Below are positions 27,834 through 36,513 of a DNA stretch of 64,000 nucleotides, piece after piece (within the stretch, counting starts at the first letter, position 1; every line of letters begins with the position of its first letter). The position numbers were made by a program, and so were the translations under genes. Source of the DNA: G963662985 sp963662985 (GTDB lineage Bacteria > Chloroflexota > Anaerolineae > Anaerolineales > UBA11579); NCBI GenBank assembly GCA_963662985.1, contig OY760067.1:1488001-1552000 (forward strand), in the 5' to 3' direction. The notes below the pieces were generated by a model. That model was not told the origin of the DNA. It did not search any database and saw only the letters and a program-made list of their open reading frames with translations.

Positions 27834-29192
27834 ATGAACAATACAAAACAATTTCCTAAAGATTTTTTCTTTGGGGCAGCTTCAGCTAGTTATCAAGTTG
27901 AAGGGGCAGCCTTTGAAGACGGACGAGGGCTTTCCATCTGGGATACTTTTACTGAGCAACCAGAAAAAATCAAATATGGTCACACCGGCGCAATCGCATG
28001 TGACCATTATCATCGATATAAAGAAGATGTAGCGTTAATGAAACAGGTGGGCTTAGAAGCCTATCGTTTCTCAATCTCTTGGACAAGAGTTTTACCAAAT
28101 GGTGTTGGATCGATCAATCCAAAAGGCATTGCTTTTTATGACAAATTGGTGGATGAATTACTCGAAGCAAACATCACCCCCTGGGCAACCTTATATCACT
28201 GGGACTTTCCATATGCTTTATATAACCGTGGTGGCTGGCTCAACCGAGACAGTAGTGATTGGTTTGCAGAATACACCAAAGTAGTTGTAGAAGCATTATC
28301 TGATCGTGTTCAAAATTGGTTCACGCATAATGAGCCCCAAGTAGTAACCTTTTTAGGTCATATAAATGGAGAACATGCCCCCGGAGTGATGTTAGGCAAA
28401 CGTGATGAGCTCAATCTCATTCATAATATCTTGTTATCGCATGGCAAGTCTGTGCAAGCCATCCGAACCTACGCAAAAACAGAACCCAAAGTTGGCTTCG
28501 CCCCAGTGAACGTCAGCGCAATGCCGGCCACAAATTCACCAGAAGATATTCAAGCAGCCAAAAACTATGTCTTCCAAACAGGAGAAAGCCAAGCTTGGAG
28601 CACAACATGGTGGAGTGATCCTGCGTTTTTTGGTGAATATCCACAAGAAGCATTCCAAGCAGTCGAGCATCTTATGCCAGAAATCAAACCGGATGATATG
28701 AAAACAATTCAGCAACCACTTGACTTTTACGGTATGAATTTATACTCTGGTGCAATCATCTCTGCGGATCCTGAAAAATCTTTTGGGCAAAATGAAAAAC
28801 AATTAGGGGATCCTGAAACGCATCTTGAATGGACTGTTCGTCCAGAAGTTCTCTATTGGCAATCCAAATTTATCTATGAAAGATATCAATCACCAATTGT
28901 AGTCACCGAAAATGGTCTTGCATCAACAGATTGGATCGCCGTAGATGGTGGAGTGCATGATCCTGCAAGAATTGACTACACTTCAAGATATCTAAAAGCG
29001 TATCAAAGCGCAATAGAAGAGGGAGTAGAAGCACTCGGTTATTTCCATTGGACCATTATGGATAATTTTGAATGGGCAGAAGGTTATACCAAACGATTTG
29101 GGTTAATTCATGTAGACTTCGAAACGCAAAAACGCACCCTCAAAGATAGTGCTTATTGGTATCAAAATCTAATAAAATCAAGACAGTTATAA
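27834..29192 (+). CDS. bglA: GH1 beta-glucosidase
   Basis: 452 residues, full GH1 length. The N-terminal signature FFFGAASASYQVEGA, acid/base motif WFTHNEPQ near 163 and nucleophile motif VVTENGLAS near 352 are intact, and WTIMDNFEWAEGY near 400 is typical. It hydrolyses beta-glucosides or beta-galactosides, probably cello-oligosaccharides taken up by the cell, because no signal peptide is present. AAGGATTT precedes the ATG. It is a single gene with the phased array 150-230 bases upstream and a terminator directly after. Confidence 0.94.
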   Translation: MNNTKQFPKDFFFGAASASYQVEGAAFEDGRGLSIWDTFTEQPEKIKYGHTGAIACDHYHRYKEDVALMKQVGLEAYRFSISWTRVLPNGVGSINPKGIAFYDKLVDELLEANITPWATLYHWDFPYALYNRGGWLNRDSSDWFAEYTKVVVEALSDRVQNWFTHNEPQVVTFLGHINGEHAPGVMLGKRDELNLIHNILLSHGKSVQAIRTYAKTEPKVGFAPVNVSAMPATNSPEDIQAAKNYVFQTGESQAWSTTWWSDPAFFGEYPQEAFQAVEHLMPEIKPDDMKTIQQPLDFYGMNLYSGAIISADPEKSFGQNEKQLGDPETHLEWTVRPEVLYWQSKFIYERYQSPIVVTENGLASTDWIAVDGGVHDPARIDYTSRYLKAYQSAIEEGVEALGYFHWTIMDNFEWAEGYTKRFGLIHVDFETQKRTLKDSAYWYQNLIKSRQL

Positions 29193-29195
29193 CAA

Positions 29196-29226
29196 AAAAA
29201 ATAAGGAGATTATCTCCTTATTTTTT
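29196..29226. terminator. Bidirectional terminator hairpin
   Basis: AAATAAGGAGA and TCTCCTTATTT around TTA, flanked by A and T runs, between the convergent beta-glucosidase and prsW-like genes. Confidence 0.88.
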
Positions 29227-29231
29227 ATTCT

Positions 29232-30221
29232 TTATTTGACTATTCCATTCTGCCGATAATTTTTGATTTCATTACGATAAGAATCGATAATCAAAGAATT
29301 ATGTTGAGATTCCTCGCCAAACCGAGCACGTTGTTGTTTTTTAAACGCCATTTCAACACAAGCAGTATAAAATCTGCGTGTAGCTTTTTTACTCCCTGAA
29401 GGAGCACTCAAAAAAGCCATATTTCGTTTACGCGGAGAACATGCAATTGCTGCTTGTTGAAGGGTCAATAATCCACTTTGAACCTCTTCATTTAATTGAT
29501 TTCGAATCCATTTCTTTTCATTGAAGGAGGATACAATCAGAAGCACCAACATAAACACCCAACCGAACCAATCAACAGTCAACATGCGATTTACACTATT
29601 TTGATCTTGAATCATCGAAGCTAAAAAGTTATGAGAGAAATGTGCCCCAATAGCAATCCCAAACCCAATGATTGGTGCAATAATTTTTATTCCCGTATTT
29701 TTGCTCATTCTGGAAACTGCCAATCCGATCCCAGTGAAAGCCGTATAAACAGCATGGTTCCACCCGCCAAGAATCACTCGAATATAGAATAAGGAGAATA
29801 ATCCCTCCCAACCAGAATTTGAAAATTCATTTGAAAGATAGAGCACATTTTCAGTTGCAGCAAAACCAAGAGCAACAATCCCGGCATAAACAATCCCATC
29901 TGTTAAATTATCAAATTCAGATCGAACGAACAAAAAAATGATCAAAACAGCCAAGCCCTTAACCGATTCTTCCACCAAAGGAGCCGAGATAATACTAGTT
30001 AAAAAGTCAGCAATTTCTTCTTCTTCTGTTAGCATAAAAATGCCAACACCAAAAATTGAATTTGCAATCATCGCCACAAAAGTAGCCACAATCGCACCCC
30101 AAAAAAAAGCACCCAAAATTAATTTTTTAGGTTCTTTTTCATGGCGATCCATCCAATATAAAATACCTGAATAAATTAACGCAAACAAAAAACTTAAGAT
30201 AAACGCAATAAATGTTGGCAT
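29232..30221 (-). CDS. PrsW-family intramembrane protease
   Basis: 329 residues with seven or eight hydrophobic helices. The PrsW signature residues are visible: APLVEESVKG near 88 (Glu-Glu), DGIVYAGIVALGFAATEN near 107 and the His motifs GAHFSHNF near 190 and NHAVYTAFTG. Bacillus PrsW cleaves an anti-sigma factor; the substrate here is unknown and no anti-sigma gene is in the window. A C-terminal cytoplasmic tail of ~100 residues is rich in basic residues. GGGGAGA precedes the ATG. It lies 26 bases after the DUF2344 gene on the same strand. Confidence 0.85.
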   Translation of the reverse strand: MPTFIAFILSFLFALIYSGILYWMDRHEKEPKKLILGAFFWGAIVATFVAMIANSIFGVGIFMLTEEEEIADFLTSIISAPLVEESVKGLAVLIIFLFVRSEFDNLTDGIVYAGIVALGFAATENVLYLSNEFSNSGWEGLFSLFYIRVILGGWNHAVYTAFTGIGLAVSRMSKNTGIKIIAPIIGFGIAIGAHFSHNFLASMIQDQNSVNRMLTVDWFGWVFMLVLLIVSSFNEKKWIRNQLNEEVQSGLLTLQQAAIACSPRKRNMAFLSAPSGSKKATRRFYTACVEMAFKKQQRARFGEESQHNSLIIDSYRNEIKNYRQNGIVK

Positions 30222-30247
30222 AAGGTCTCCCCAAATATTAGTTAGAT

Positions 30248-30889
30248 TTATAAGACAATTTTTTCTCGATGAAAATTATAGGCATTAATAGCATATCCCA
30301 TCATAAGCATCACATCATCTGGTCGTCCCGTAGAACTTGGTAAAGCAGATAATTGCATCGTTAAGGAAATGCCATCTTTAACAACGCTCATTTCCTCAAC
30401 AAGAGAACGGATATTTATTTTCTTCAATTTTCCTTTTCTCTTTTTTTCCATCAACACTTCTTCAGAATCCATAAACGTTTGGATTTTCTCTTTCAAAGAT
30501 GGATCCTCATTTTTTAAAGTTATCGTAAAAATTGCACTTTCAACGATATTTTGTGGTTTTGGCTCTTGGATAGAAATGGGTTCAAGTGCCAAAAATGTCA
30601 TCCCAGGAGGAAGAGCTTTTTTTAACTGTTTTTCAACTTCATCAATTTCTAAAGGTTCATCAAGCCAAAAATCAACAATTTCATCAGCACTAGTACACCC
30701 AAGAGGTAAGGCTAAAGCTAAAGTGATTTTTGCATGAGGATTAAAACCTTGAGAGTAAGCTAAAGGGATATTGGATCTACGAAATGTGCGTTCTAATGTG
30801 CGATGCAAATCCAAATGTCCAGTATATTTCATCATTTCATTTTTTTCAAAATGAAAGCGGTATCGTGTTAATTGCTCGTTAGTGGACAT
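30248..30889 (-). CDS. TIGR03936/DUF2344 protein, radical SAM partner
   Basis: 213 residues. The signature YRFHFEKNEMMKYTGHLDLHR with RRSNIPLAYSQGFNPHAKI identifies the DUF2344 family, usually encoded next to, or fused with, the B12-binding radical SAM protein TIGR03960, as here. Its exact role is unknown; an RNA or tRNA modification role has been suggested from fusions with RNase E/G domains. I chose the ATG at 30889, 8 bases after the radical SAM stop with AAAGAG before it, over an upstream start that overlaps that gene. Confidence 0.85.
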   Translation of the reverse strand: MSTNEQLTRYRFHFEKNEMMKYTGHLDLHRTLERTFRRSNIPLAYSQGFNPHAKITLALALPLGCTSADEIVDFWLDEPLEIDEVEKQLKKALPPGMTFLALEPISIQEPKPQNIVESAIFTITLKNEDPSLKEKIQTFMDSEEVLMEKKRKGKLKKINIRSLVEEMSVVKDGISLTMQLSALPSSTGRPDDVMLMMGYAINAYNFHREKIVL

Positions 30890-30897
30890 ATTTCTCT

Positions 30898-32769
30898 TTA
30901 CCCTTTCACCGGCGGACATTTCCAAGCATCATCAGCCGTATTCATTCGGAGATCACTGAAGAATGGCAAAATCCCACAGGCGTAACATTGATTACGACAA
31001 TCATCTCGAGTTTCAAGGCGTTTACTCATTTGATAATCTTCTAACAAATAGTTTTTTCTAATTGCAGGGCTAATATGATCCCAAGCAAAGATTTCATCTT
31101 CACTTCGCACACGTTGGCTATAAAAAGCCATGTCCAATCCTGCTTCTTCAAAAGCTTTTTGCCAATTTTCAAAGTTGAAGAATTCGTTCCATGCGTCAAA
31201 TTTTGCACCATTTTTCCAAGCCAAATAAATTGCTTCTGAAACCCGTCGATCACCTCTAGATAAAGAAGCTTCCAGCATTGTTTCTTTGGGATCATTCCAA
31301 TTTAATTTCAAACCCCATCCACGCAATTCATCTCGCAAAATATCTTGTTTTTCTTTAATTTGCTCAGGAGTATTACAACCCACCCATTGGAACGTGGTCC
31401 ATGGCTTAGGCACAAAAGTACTGACACCAACATTCACTTTTGCTTTTCTTCCAATTTGTTGATACCCAACTTCGCGAATTTTCATTGCCAGATCAACAAT
31501 ACCTCTAACATCTTCTAATGTTTCTTCAGGGTGTCCAATCATAAAATAAAGTTTAATCGTATGCCAACCACGGCTAAAGATTTCCTTTGCTGTAGTCAAA
31601 ATCATTTCTTCAGACATCGGTTTATTGATGATTTTTCGCATTCTTTCAGTGCCAGCTTCAGGAGCCAATGTGAAACCACTTCTTCGCGTAACACTCAATG
31701 CATCCATCAAATCTACAGAAAATGATTCAATTCTCAATGAAGGCAAAGAAACAGAAAGGTTTTTACCTTCAAATTTTTCACCAATTTTATTCACAAGATC
31801 TAAAACATAAGTGTAATCAGAGGAAGAAAGAGATAACAGCCCCACTTCTTCATACCCAGTTTTTTCAAGCCCTTCTTCAATAGTGGCTAGAATATCATCA
31901 ACACTACGCTCTCGCACAGGTCGAGTAATAATTCCAGCATGGCAAAAACGACAGCCACGTGTACAACCACGCATGATTTCTACAGAAATGCGGTTATGGA
32001 CGGTATCAATATAAGGAACAATAAAATCTGACATTGGCTTTCCAAGTTCAGAAATAATTCTTTTTCGAACAGGCAAAGAAGCATTTTCGAATTTTTTAGT
32101 AACTTCTTTAATCGTTCCATCTGAATTATAGTGAACTTCGTACAGAGAAGGAACATAAACACCCCAAATTAATGAAAGATCTTCCAAAAGAACTTGGCGT
32201 GGTGCTTTCTTTTCTTTCCAAGCTTTATAACAATCAACGATATCATTGATTACCTCTTCACCTTCACCAATTACAAAAGCATCAATAAAAGGATGCATTG
32301 GTTCAGGATTCAATGTACTATGCCCACCTGCAATAATTAGAGGATGCTCTTCCGTTCGTTCTTTACTAAAAATAGGAATTTGAGCGAGATCCAACAAATT
32401 CAAAGTATTGGTATAAAGAGTTTCATAAGGAACAGATAACCCGATAATATCAAAATCAGATAACGCTTTTTTAGATTCAAGAGAAAAAAGAGGGATAGAT
32501 TCTTCTCTTAAAATAGCTTCCATATCTTTCCAAGGAAGATAGGCTCGTTCTGCTAACGCATCATTTCTTTGATTAATGATATGGTATAGAATCGCTAGAC
32601 CATAATTTGACATACCTAAGTCATAAATATCAGGAAATGCAAAAGCTATTTTCACATCGATTGATTCCCAATTTTTCACTACTTGATTTAATTCTCCGCC
32701 TGTATATCTTCCTGGTTTTTGAACTAAAGGAAGAAAATTTTCAATTTTCGTTTGAATTGTGTTTTCCAT
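30898..32769 (-). CDS. B12-binding-type radical SAM protein (TIGR03960 family)
   Basis: 623 residues. The N-terminal cobalamin-binding-like part contains IAFAFPDIYDLGMSNYGLA and AGGHSTLNPEPMHPFIDAF, followed by a radical SAM barrel with the Cys motif GCTRGCRFCHAG near 260, LAPEAGTERMRK near 365 and a C-terminal QCYAC segment that may bind a second cluster. The substrate is unknown; the family is common in anaerobes and Chloroflexota. It precedes the DUF2344 gene with an 8-base gap, forming a functional pair. Confidence 0.9.
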   Translation of the reverse strand: MENTIQTKIENFLPLVQKPGRYTGGELNQVVKNWESIDVKIAFAFPDIYDLGMSNYGLAILYHIINQRNDALAERAYLPWKDMEAILREESIPLFSLESKKALSDFDIIGLSVPYETLYTNTLNLLDLAQIPIFSKERTEEHPLIIAGGHSTLNPEPMHPFIDAFVIGEGEEVINDIVDCYKAWKEKKAPRQVLLEDLSLIWGVYVPSLYEVHYNSDGTIKEVTKKFENASLPVRKRIISELGKPMSDFIVPYIDTVHNRISVEIMRGCTRGCRFCHAGIITRPVRERSVDDILATIEEGLEKTGYEEVGLLSLSSSDYTYVLDLVNKIGEKFEGKNLSVSLPSLRIESFSVDLMDALSVTRRSGFTLAPEAGTERMRKIINKPMSEEMILTTAKEIFSRGWHTIKLYFMIGHPEETLEDVRGIVDLAMKIREVGYQQIGRKAKVNVGVSTFVPKPWTTFQWVGCNTPEQIKEKQDILRDELRGWGLKLNWNDPKETMLEASLSRGDRRVSEAIYLAWKNGAKFDAWNEFFNFENWQKAFEEAGLDMAFYSQRVRSEDEIFAWDHISPAIRKNYLLEDYQMSKRLETRDDCRNQCYACGILPFFSDLRMNTADDAWKCPPVKG

Positions 32770-32866
32770 TGTTTTACCTTATTCAAGATAATAGTTTATA
32801 AATCTTTCATAATGTACCATAAATTGGATGAAACAGGGAGAAATTATAAATTTTCTAATTAAAGAC

Positions 32867-32890
32867 AAAAGCCCCAAAATTGGAGCTTTT
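32867..32890 (-). terminator. Terminator-like hairpin downstream of comP-like gene
   Basis: AAAAGCCCCAA (32867-32877) pairs with TTGGAGCTTTT (32880-32890) with one mismatch; on the minus strand a T-rich stretch follows. It lies about 160 bases beyond the kinase stop, so the kinase mRNA would have a long 3' tail containing the repeat array. Confidence 0.6.
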
Positions 32891-32979
32891 ATCATAAGAA
32901 GAGTTTGAGATTCGTTATTCAAATTATACAGTCTTTTTATTTCTCAAGAAGCCCCCTAACAAATCTGTAAGTTCAAGAA

Positions 32980-33023
32980 TGCACCAAAAATGCACCGTTT
33001 TTGCACCAAAAATGCACCATTTT
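32980..33023. repeat. Four tandem 11-bp TGCACC repeats
   Basis: TGCACC occurs at 32980, 32991, 33002 and 33013, exactly 11 bases apart. The units read TGCACCAAAAA, TGCACCGTTTT, TGCACCAAAAA and TGCACCATTTT. The period equals one helical turn, as in an iteron or a binding array. It lies between the kinase stop (33054) and the start of the radical SAM gene (32769), so it may belong to the 3' tail of one or the control region of the other. Confidence 0.75.
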
Positions 33024-33053
33024 TTTTTGAATAAAAATTACACTTGTATTGCA

Positions 33054-35339
33054 TTACTCTTCTAGCACCTTAACATACTTATTCTTATCTTTGAACCATT
33101 CAATTATGATATTTGTCCCTTCATATAATTCAGATTCAATATCAAAACTAGCATTGATCAATTTAGCTCTTTCATACATCCCAGCAATTCCAAAATGTCT
33201 TTTTTGGATTAATTGATTGATCGTTACAGCATCAATTGAAGAAAAGTCAATATCAAGGTCCATACCTTTTCCATCATCAGAGATTTCAATCAATATATAA
33301 TCTTCTTCCAAACGACCATATAATGTTATTTCATCTGCTTCAGAATGTGCTAAAGCATTATTGATACCTTGTTGGATCATTCGATAAAGATTCAATTTCA
33401 ATTTCTCATCATATCGAAAATCATTTTTTGATTCATAAAAAATATTATTATGAACTTGAATCTTTTTTGTTTGATTGATTTGGAAACAATAGTCTTCGAT
33501 TGAATTATACAAAGGATATTCTTGCATTGGTGGGCGCAGACCTGAAATAGTGTTCCGAATTGAATTTGTAATTGTTTCAAAAAACTCACTCGTTTTCTCA
33601 TCCAATGTATATTGCTCTTCGACATGTTCTTTGAGCAAAGCAAATTCATTCAAGACTGTATCATGTAACTCTCTTAGGATATATGATTCTTGAGCATCTT
33701 CTCGATTAACGCGAATTTGATACATTGATTGAATATGTTGTGTTTGATAAATACTAGAAATCTTCATTGCAATTTGAATGGAGATAACATCAAGTGTTTC
33801 TATCAAATCATAACTAAAAACATCATCTGGAGAATGTTCGCCAATCAACCACCATCCATAAAATGAATCAGAAGTCTTAATAGGAAGGATTAATCGAATC
33901 CACCCATATTTTGAATTTGATATAAATACATCTTCTAATGGTTGTTTAACTTGTAATTCAGTTAATTTTTCTCGACTAGGAATGAAATTTTCTTGATTAA
34001 TATTAATTTCTTGATAATCATCTTTGAAATCTGATATTAACACAATAATGGATTGATCAATTAAAAGGTCTGTTGTGAGATTTTTTTGAATTAATTGTTT
34101 TAATTCATCAATTGATTCTTGTTGTGATATTTGTTCTGAATATAAATTGATTACATTATCTATGGGGTAAATAGTACCTAAGAATTTTGCACTAACCCAT
34201 TTAACAAATGGAATGTAATTAAATGTAGAAGCTATTGAAATGAGTAATATCAAGAACAACAAAATGATAATCAAAATTGGACTGAATTCAAAAAATATTA
34301 AAAGAACGCTCAATGTTATCGCAATAAAAATTAAGAGGATAGAAAAATACATATAACTTGCAATTAATGGATTTTTTCTTAATTTATATTTTCCAACTTC
34401 TCTTTTGAATAAAATATTTAAGTAAGCTAAAGGAAGCATTGGCAAGAGCACAAGTGATAACCCAAAATCCGGGAAATTTTCAAAACTAAAAATAAGACTG
34501 ATAAATAATTGTGGAATAAGAATGATTGACCATGTCAAAATGATAAATAGAATGTCATTGCGATTTTTCTTATTTTTGAAAAATTTATAAACTAATATTC
34601 CTAAAGATCCTAAAATAGCGATAAACAAACCAAAAGAATATAAAAATGAGCCAATCAATTTAAATATTTGCAAACCACTCAATACGATAAAAGGCAAAAA
34701 TAAGCCAATAATGATTCTTTTATCAATTTTGGGCTTATGAATACCTATCAATGAATGTAGTAATAAATAACATGGAATAGATAACCAAAAAGCGACGCGG
34801 AAAACGATTCCTGCAGAGTACATTCGATAAATAGCCATTCCACCTGTCGTTAACCAAATGGATGTTAAATAAGAAGTTGCGATTAAAACTTTCCATTCAA
34901 TGTTTCTAGGGCGGATTACAAAAAATGCAAATGTGCCAATTATCCAAAATAAGATTCCAACAAGATACATATTGGGAAATCTGTTTTTGAATTCTTCAAA
35001 AATAAAAGATTGATTTTTGATCTTAAAATTGAGAGTTTCGTCACCCCTTTGGATTTCAAAGTCTACTTGAGCACCTTTAGGTTGATTTGAAAATATTTCA
35101 CCATATGGATCATTTAAAAAATCTTCATATGCAATCGAATTAATGGATATGACTTGATCACCGATTTTAATTGGAATCTTATCAGAATAGATTTTAGTAA
35201 CAACGCCTTTATTTTCTAAGTGAAATCCATAATATGCTGAGAAGAATAACAAAGTTATAGAGTAAGTTAGAACAATTAAAAGGATGGCAAAAGGAAGTAA
35301 TAGATTAATTTTGTTTATTATTTTTTTCAATTTGGTCAC
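33054..35339 (-). CDS. comP: ComP-like sensor histidine kinase (membrane, PDZ, HPK7)
   Basis: About 761 residues. A first helix (LLLPFAILLIVLTYSITLLFF) is followed by a PDZ-like domain at ~35-115 (KIGDQVISINSIAYEDF), eight to ten further helices to ~410, a GAF-like cytoplasmic region, and an HPK7-type kinase: H-box RELHDTVLNEFALLKEHVEE with the phospho-acceptor His, N-box NLYRMIQQGINNALAHSEAD, and G-boxes SDDGKGMD and FGIAGMYERAK. This order and the kinase motifs match ComP of Bacillus, the receptor of the isoprenylated ComX pheromone. I chose the GTG at 35339: longer frames run back antisense through the peptide gene and have no ribosome site. It is divergent from comX. Confidence 0.85.
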   Translation of the reverse strand: MTKLKKIINKINLLLPFAILLIVLTYSITLLFFSAYYGFHLENKGVVTKIYSDKIPIKIGDQVISINSIAYEDFLNDPYGEIFSNQPKGAQVDFEIQRGDETLNFKIKNQSFIFEEFKNRFPNMYLVGILFWIIGTFAFFVIRPRNIEWKVLIATSYLTSIWLTTGGMAIYRMYSAGIVFRVAFWLSIPCYLLLHSLIGIHKPKIDKRIIIGLFLPFIVLSGLQIFKLIGSFLYSFGLFIAILGSLGILVYKFFKNKKNRNDILFIILTWSIILIPQLFISLIFSFENFPDFGLSLVLLPMLPLAYLNILFKREVGKYKLRKNPLIASYMYFSILLIFIAITLSVLLIFFEFSPILIIILLFLILLISIASTFNYIPFVKWVSAKFLGTIYPIDNVINLYSEQISQQESIDELKQLIQKNLTTDLLIDQSIIVLISDFKDDYQEININQENFIPSREKLTELQVKQPLEDVFISNSKYGWIRLILPIKTSDSFYGWWLIGEHSPDDVFSYDLIETLDVISIQIAMKISSIYQTQHIQSMYQIRVNREDAQESYILRELHDTVLNEFALLKEHVEEQYTLDEKTSEFFETITNSIRNTISGLRPPMQEYPLYNSIEDYCFQINQTKKIQVHNNIFYESKNDFRYDEKLKLNLYRMIQQGINNALAHSEADEITLYGRLEEDYILIEISDDGKGMDLDIDFSSIDAVTINQLIQKRHFGIAGMYERAKLINASFDIESELYEGTNIIIEWFKDKNKYVKVLEE

Positions 35340-35385
35340 CTGTTTTCTTTTAATTGTATCAAATTTTATAGAAAGGAGAATAATC

Positions 35386-35478
35386 ATGGAAACAATTCGT
35401 TTTATTGAAGAATTAAGCAATATTGAAGTCGAAGAAGCTCGCAATGAAACAGAAAACGGTTGGTTTGATTGGGCATAG
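35386..35478 (+). CDS. comX: ComX-like pre-pheromone peptide
   Basis: A 30-residue open frame with a near-ideal ribosome site (GAAAGGAG, 7 bases before the ATG at 35386). The N-terminal part is acidic and helical in character (METIRFIEELSNIEVEEA), and the C-terminus is NGWFDWA with Trp at 26 and 29. ComX precursors are short, poorly conserved peptides whose C-terminal part contains the Trp that ComQ isoprenylates before cleavage and export. This one is shorter than the ~55-residue Bacillus form. Its identity rests on position: it lies between a ComP-like kinase and a ComQ-like enzyme. It is annotated by context, not by sequence similarity. Confidence 0.75.
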   Translation: METIRFIEELSNIEVEEARNETENGWFDWA

Positions 35479-35495
35479 TCCTGATTAAAGCTACA

Positions 35496-35526
35496 AAAAG
35501 CTAGCTTGATTTTCAAGCTAGCTTTT
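35496..35526 (+). terminator. Intercistronic hairpin between comX and comQ
   Basis: AAAAGCTAGCTTGA (35496-35509) and TCAAGCTAGCTTTT (35513-35526) form a perfect 14-bp stem with a TTT loop, ending in four T. It may act as a partial terminator, giving more peptide than enzyme, or as a 3' stabiliser for the peptide mRNA. Confidence 0.75.
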
Positions 35527-35547
35527 CATACTTCGGAAAGGATAAAA

Positions 35548-36513
35548 ATGATAGAAAAAAAAGCGACTGAAATTGCATTAAATTATCTACTTCATGAAGA
35601 TTTTCCTCAATTAATTAAATGGTTTACGGTAAATCGCGTTGATATGATAAAAGCTGGTTGTCTTGCAGTGGGAGGTGAAATTTCAAATCTTTCTGAAGCA
35701 ATTGCAGCAGTATGTTGTATTCATATGGGAATCAAAATAATTGACGATCTAATTGATGAAGATCAAAGAGGAATTCAAGCTGAAGTCGGTGTAGGTCAGG
35801 CCGCTAATGCAGCGTACATATATCAAGCAACGGGGATAAAAATTATTTTAGAATCAAATTATCCATATGATCAAAAAATGAAAGTAATTGATTATTTGAT
35901 TCATTTTTCAAAAATAACATCAATCGGTCAATATTATGATGCAACACAAATATCAACAATAAATAATTTCTATCATGCACTCGAATTAAAAAGTGGTCCT
36001 CTTTTTGGGGATTGTATGAGAATAGGCGCTGTCGTATCCAATGCGACAGAAGAAGAAACACAAACTCTTTATCAATTAGGAGTAATTTACGGATATCTCA
36101 TACAATTGAATGATGATTTATCAGATACATTTGCAACCCCAGCATCAAATGATTGGTTACCAAACAGAACAAACCTTCCTTTATTATATGCAAGTAATTT
36201 ACCACATGAAAAACAAATACGATTTAATCAGATAAGAAACCAAGTATTTGATTCAGAAACAATGTTGGCAGAAGCGCAACAAATATTAATTTCTAGTGGT
36301 GCTTATTTTAAAGTAATTGAAGATATTATATGGCAATCATATTTATTTCATGATCTTTTAGAAAAATCTTCCTTAAACAATAAACAACCCCTTGAAGAGT
36401 TGTTAATTGAACTAATGGATCCTGTTATTAAAAAAATTAATAAGCTAAAGCTAACTTTTGACTATCAAGAATTAGAGAGTTGGGTTATCAATCGGCGGAG
36501 GCAAAATGCCTAA
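35548..36513 (+). CDS. comQ: ComQ-like isoprenyl transferase
   Basis: 321 residues with the all-helical isoprenyl-diphosphate-synthase fold. The first Asp-rich motif is IIDDLIDED near 67 and the second is LNDDLSDTF near 190, with the GQYYDATQ block near 130 and LKSGPLFGDC near 150 (compare GQHDDIT and LKCGSLIAL in Bacillus ComQ, recalled from memory). In ComQ the enzyme adds a geranyl or farnesyl group to Trp of ComX. A synthase of free isoprenoids is the alternative, but the neighbours make ComQ more likely. The ATG at 35548 follows GGAAAGGA. The 3' end overlaps the convergent comA-like gene by 42 bases. Confidence 0.82.
   Translation: MIEKKATEIALNYLLHEDFPQLIKWFTVNRVDMIKAGCLAVGGEISNLSEAIAAVCCIHMGIKIIDDLIDEDQRGIQAEVGVGQAANAAYIYQATGIKIILESNYPYDQKMKVIDYLIHFSKITSIGQYYDATQISTINNFYHALELKSGPLFGDCMRIGAVVSNATEEETQTLYQLGVIYGYLIQLNDDLSDTFATPASNDWLPNRTNLPLLYASNLPHEKQIRFNQIRNQVFDSETMLAEAQQILISSGAYFKVIEDIIWQSYLFHDLLEKSSLNNKQPLEELLIELMDPVIKKINKLKLTFDYQELESWVINRRRQNA

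Noticed and set aside
32980..33023. CRISPR-like array
   Set aside because: Units are 11 bp without spacers; no cas genes are present.
35284..35478. Longer 64-residue version of the peptide gene with a hydrophobic N-terminus
   Set aside because: The upstream half is antisense to the kinase's first membrane helix; the good ribosome site is before the internal ATG at 35386.
33054..35516. 820-residue version of the kinase
   Set aside because: It would run antisense through the whole peptide gene, has no ribosome site, and adds no recognisable domain.
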